The translations under genes and the position numbers were made by a program. The notes below the pieces were generated by a model. That model did no database searches. It had not been told where the DNA came from and was given only the letters and a program-made list of their open reading frames with translations. From an uncultured Collinsella sp. (lineage in GTDB: Bacteria > Actinomycetota > Coriobacteriia > Coriobacteriales > Coriobacteriaceae): 13,460 nucleotides of DNA. Within the stretch, counting starts at the first letter, position 1, and every line of letters starts with the position of its first letter. This document shows positions 12,847 through 13,460 of the stretch, piece after piece. The stretch lies in contig UROO01000049.1 of the NCBI GenBank assembly GCA_900549555.1, positions 1 through 13,460 of the forward strand. Direction: 5' to 3'.

Positions 12847-13460
12847 ATGAAACAGTACACGGTTGCTATTTTGGGCGCGACGGGAGCCGTGGGCACCCAG
12901 ATGCTCGAGTGCCTCAACGAGCAGGAGTTCCCGGTTGGCAAGCTCAAGCTGCTGGCAAGTGCACGCTCCGCGGGCAAGACCGTTGAGTTCCGCGGCGAGC
13001 AGATCGTGATTGAGGAAGCTTGCCCCGAGGCCTTTGAGGGCTGCGACATTGTGCTCGGCGCCGCTGGCGACGATATCGCCAAGGAGCTGCTGCCCGAGGC
13101 CGTCAAGCGCGGCGCCGTCGTGGTCGACAACAGCCATGCCTTCCGCATGGATCCCGAGGTGCCGCTGGTCGTGCCCGAGATCAATGCCGACGATATCAAG
13201 TGGCATCACGGCCTGATCGCCAACCCCAACTGCGCGACCATCATCGGCCTGGTTCCCACGTGGCCGCTGCATCAGCTCGCCGGCGTGAAGCGCATGATCG
13301 TCTCGACGTACCAGGCGGCTTCGGGTGCTGGCGCTCCCGGTATGGCCGAGCTCGAGGCTCAGCTGGCCGCCCTGGGCCGTGGCGAGGAGATTCCCGAGCC
13401 GCGCGCATTTGCCGCCCAGCTCGCGAGCAACCTGATTCCGCAAATTGGCGGCGTCAAGGA
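12847..13460 (+). CDS. asd: Aspartate-semialdehyde dehydrogenase (3'-truncated by the window)
   Basis: The first 204 residues of the NADPH-dependent enzyme that reduces aspartyl phosphate to aspartate semialdehyde, the step after LysC. The Rossmann motif is VAILGATGAVGTQML (6-20). The catalytic cysteine is Cys129 in ANPNCATIIG, and the phosphate-contacting SHAFRMD (96-102) and STYQAASGAG (153-162) are in place. The frame is open to the last base. The true start is ATG 12847, and GGGGAAGC (12839-12846) immediately before it includes the likely ribosome-binding site. Gene order lysC-asd matches many bacteria. The C-terminal active-site histidine lies beyond the window. Confidence 0.94.
   Translation, partial: MKQYTVAILGATGAVGTQMLECLNEQEFPVGKLKLLASARSAGKTVEFRGEQIVIEEACPEAFEGCDIVLGAAGDDIAKELLPEAVKRGAVVVDNSHAFRMDPEVPLVVPEINADDIKWHHGLIANPNCATIIGLVPTWPLHQLAGVKRMIVSTYQAASGAGAPGMAELEAQLAALGRGEEIPEPRAFAAQLASNLIPQIGGVK

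Overview
The window looks like a chromosomal stretch of a Gram-positive, fermentative anaerobe of the Coriobacteriia, most like Collinsella. This is inferred from GC-rich codon use, Shine-Dalgarno-led genes, PTS sugar uptake with two GH32 enzymes, a radical-SAM pyruvate formate-lyase activase, a DegV protein, and many long intergenic palindromes. No marker gene fixes the genus. No rRNA, tRNA, CRISPR array, integrase or intact transposase gene was seen. TAG and TAA are the only stop codons used by the complete genes here. Region by region: (1) 1-3332 is a beta-fructoside locus: the 3' end of one GH32-like enzyme, a sucrose-family PTS EIIBC gene, and a second, complete GH32 hydrolase. The EIIBC gene is interrupted by one in-frame amber codon at 1084-1086 and is otherwise intact. 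A 17-bp G.U-rich RNA hairpin lies between it and the GH32 gene. (2) 3333-5455 holds a DegV fatty-acid-binding protein behind a structured leader, then an orphan pyruvate formate-lyase activating enzyme behind a strong dyad. (3) 5456-5771 is gene-free. It holds two near-perfect palindromes that look like REP/MITE-type units, followed by a promoter-like sequence. (4) 5772-8318 encodes a membrane-anchored class A beta-lactamase-like serine hydrolase, an MTA/SAH nucleosidase, a probable terminator, and the ribosome-assembly GTPase EngB/YsxC. (5) 8319-8576 holds a ~187-bp multi-arm palindrome between the convergent engB and thrB genes. (6) 8577-13460 is an aspartate-to-threonine pathway cluster. 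Homoserine kinase (thrB) and threonine synthase (thrC) lie on the minus strand, with a 112-bp palindrome between them. Aspartate kinase (lysC) and a truncated aspartate-semialdehyde dehydrogenase (asd) diverge on the plus strand. How the genes fit together: the GH32/PTS block would import and hydrolyse sucrose or short fructans, provided the EIIBC amber codon is read through or is not fixed in the population. PflA activates fermentative pyruvate cleavage, and the nucleosidase removes the 5'-deoxyadenosine, MTA and SAH made by radical-SAM and methylation chemistry. LysC and Asd feed homoserine synthesis (homoserine dehydrogenase is not in the window), and ThrB and ThrC convert homoserine to threonine. 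The least explained content is the set of unrelated long palindromes around pflA and thrB, and the broken but otherwise pristine sucrose PTS gene.
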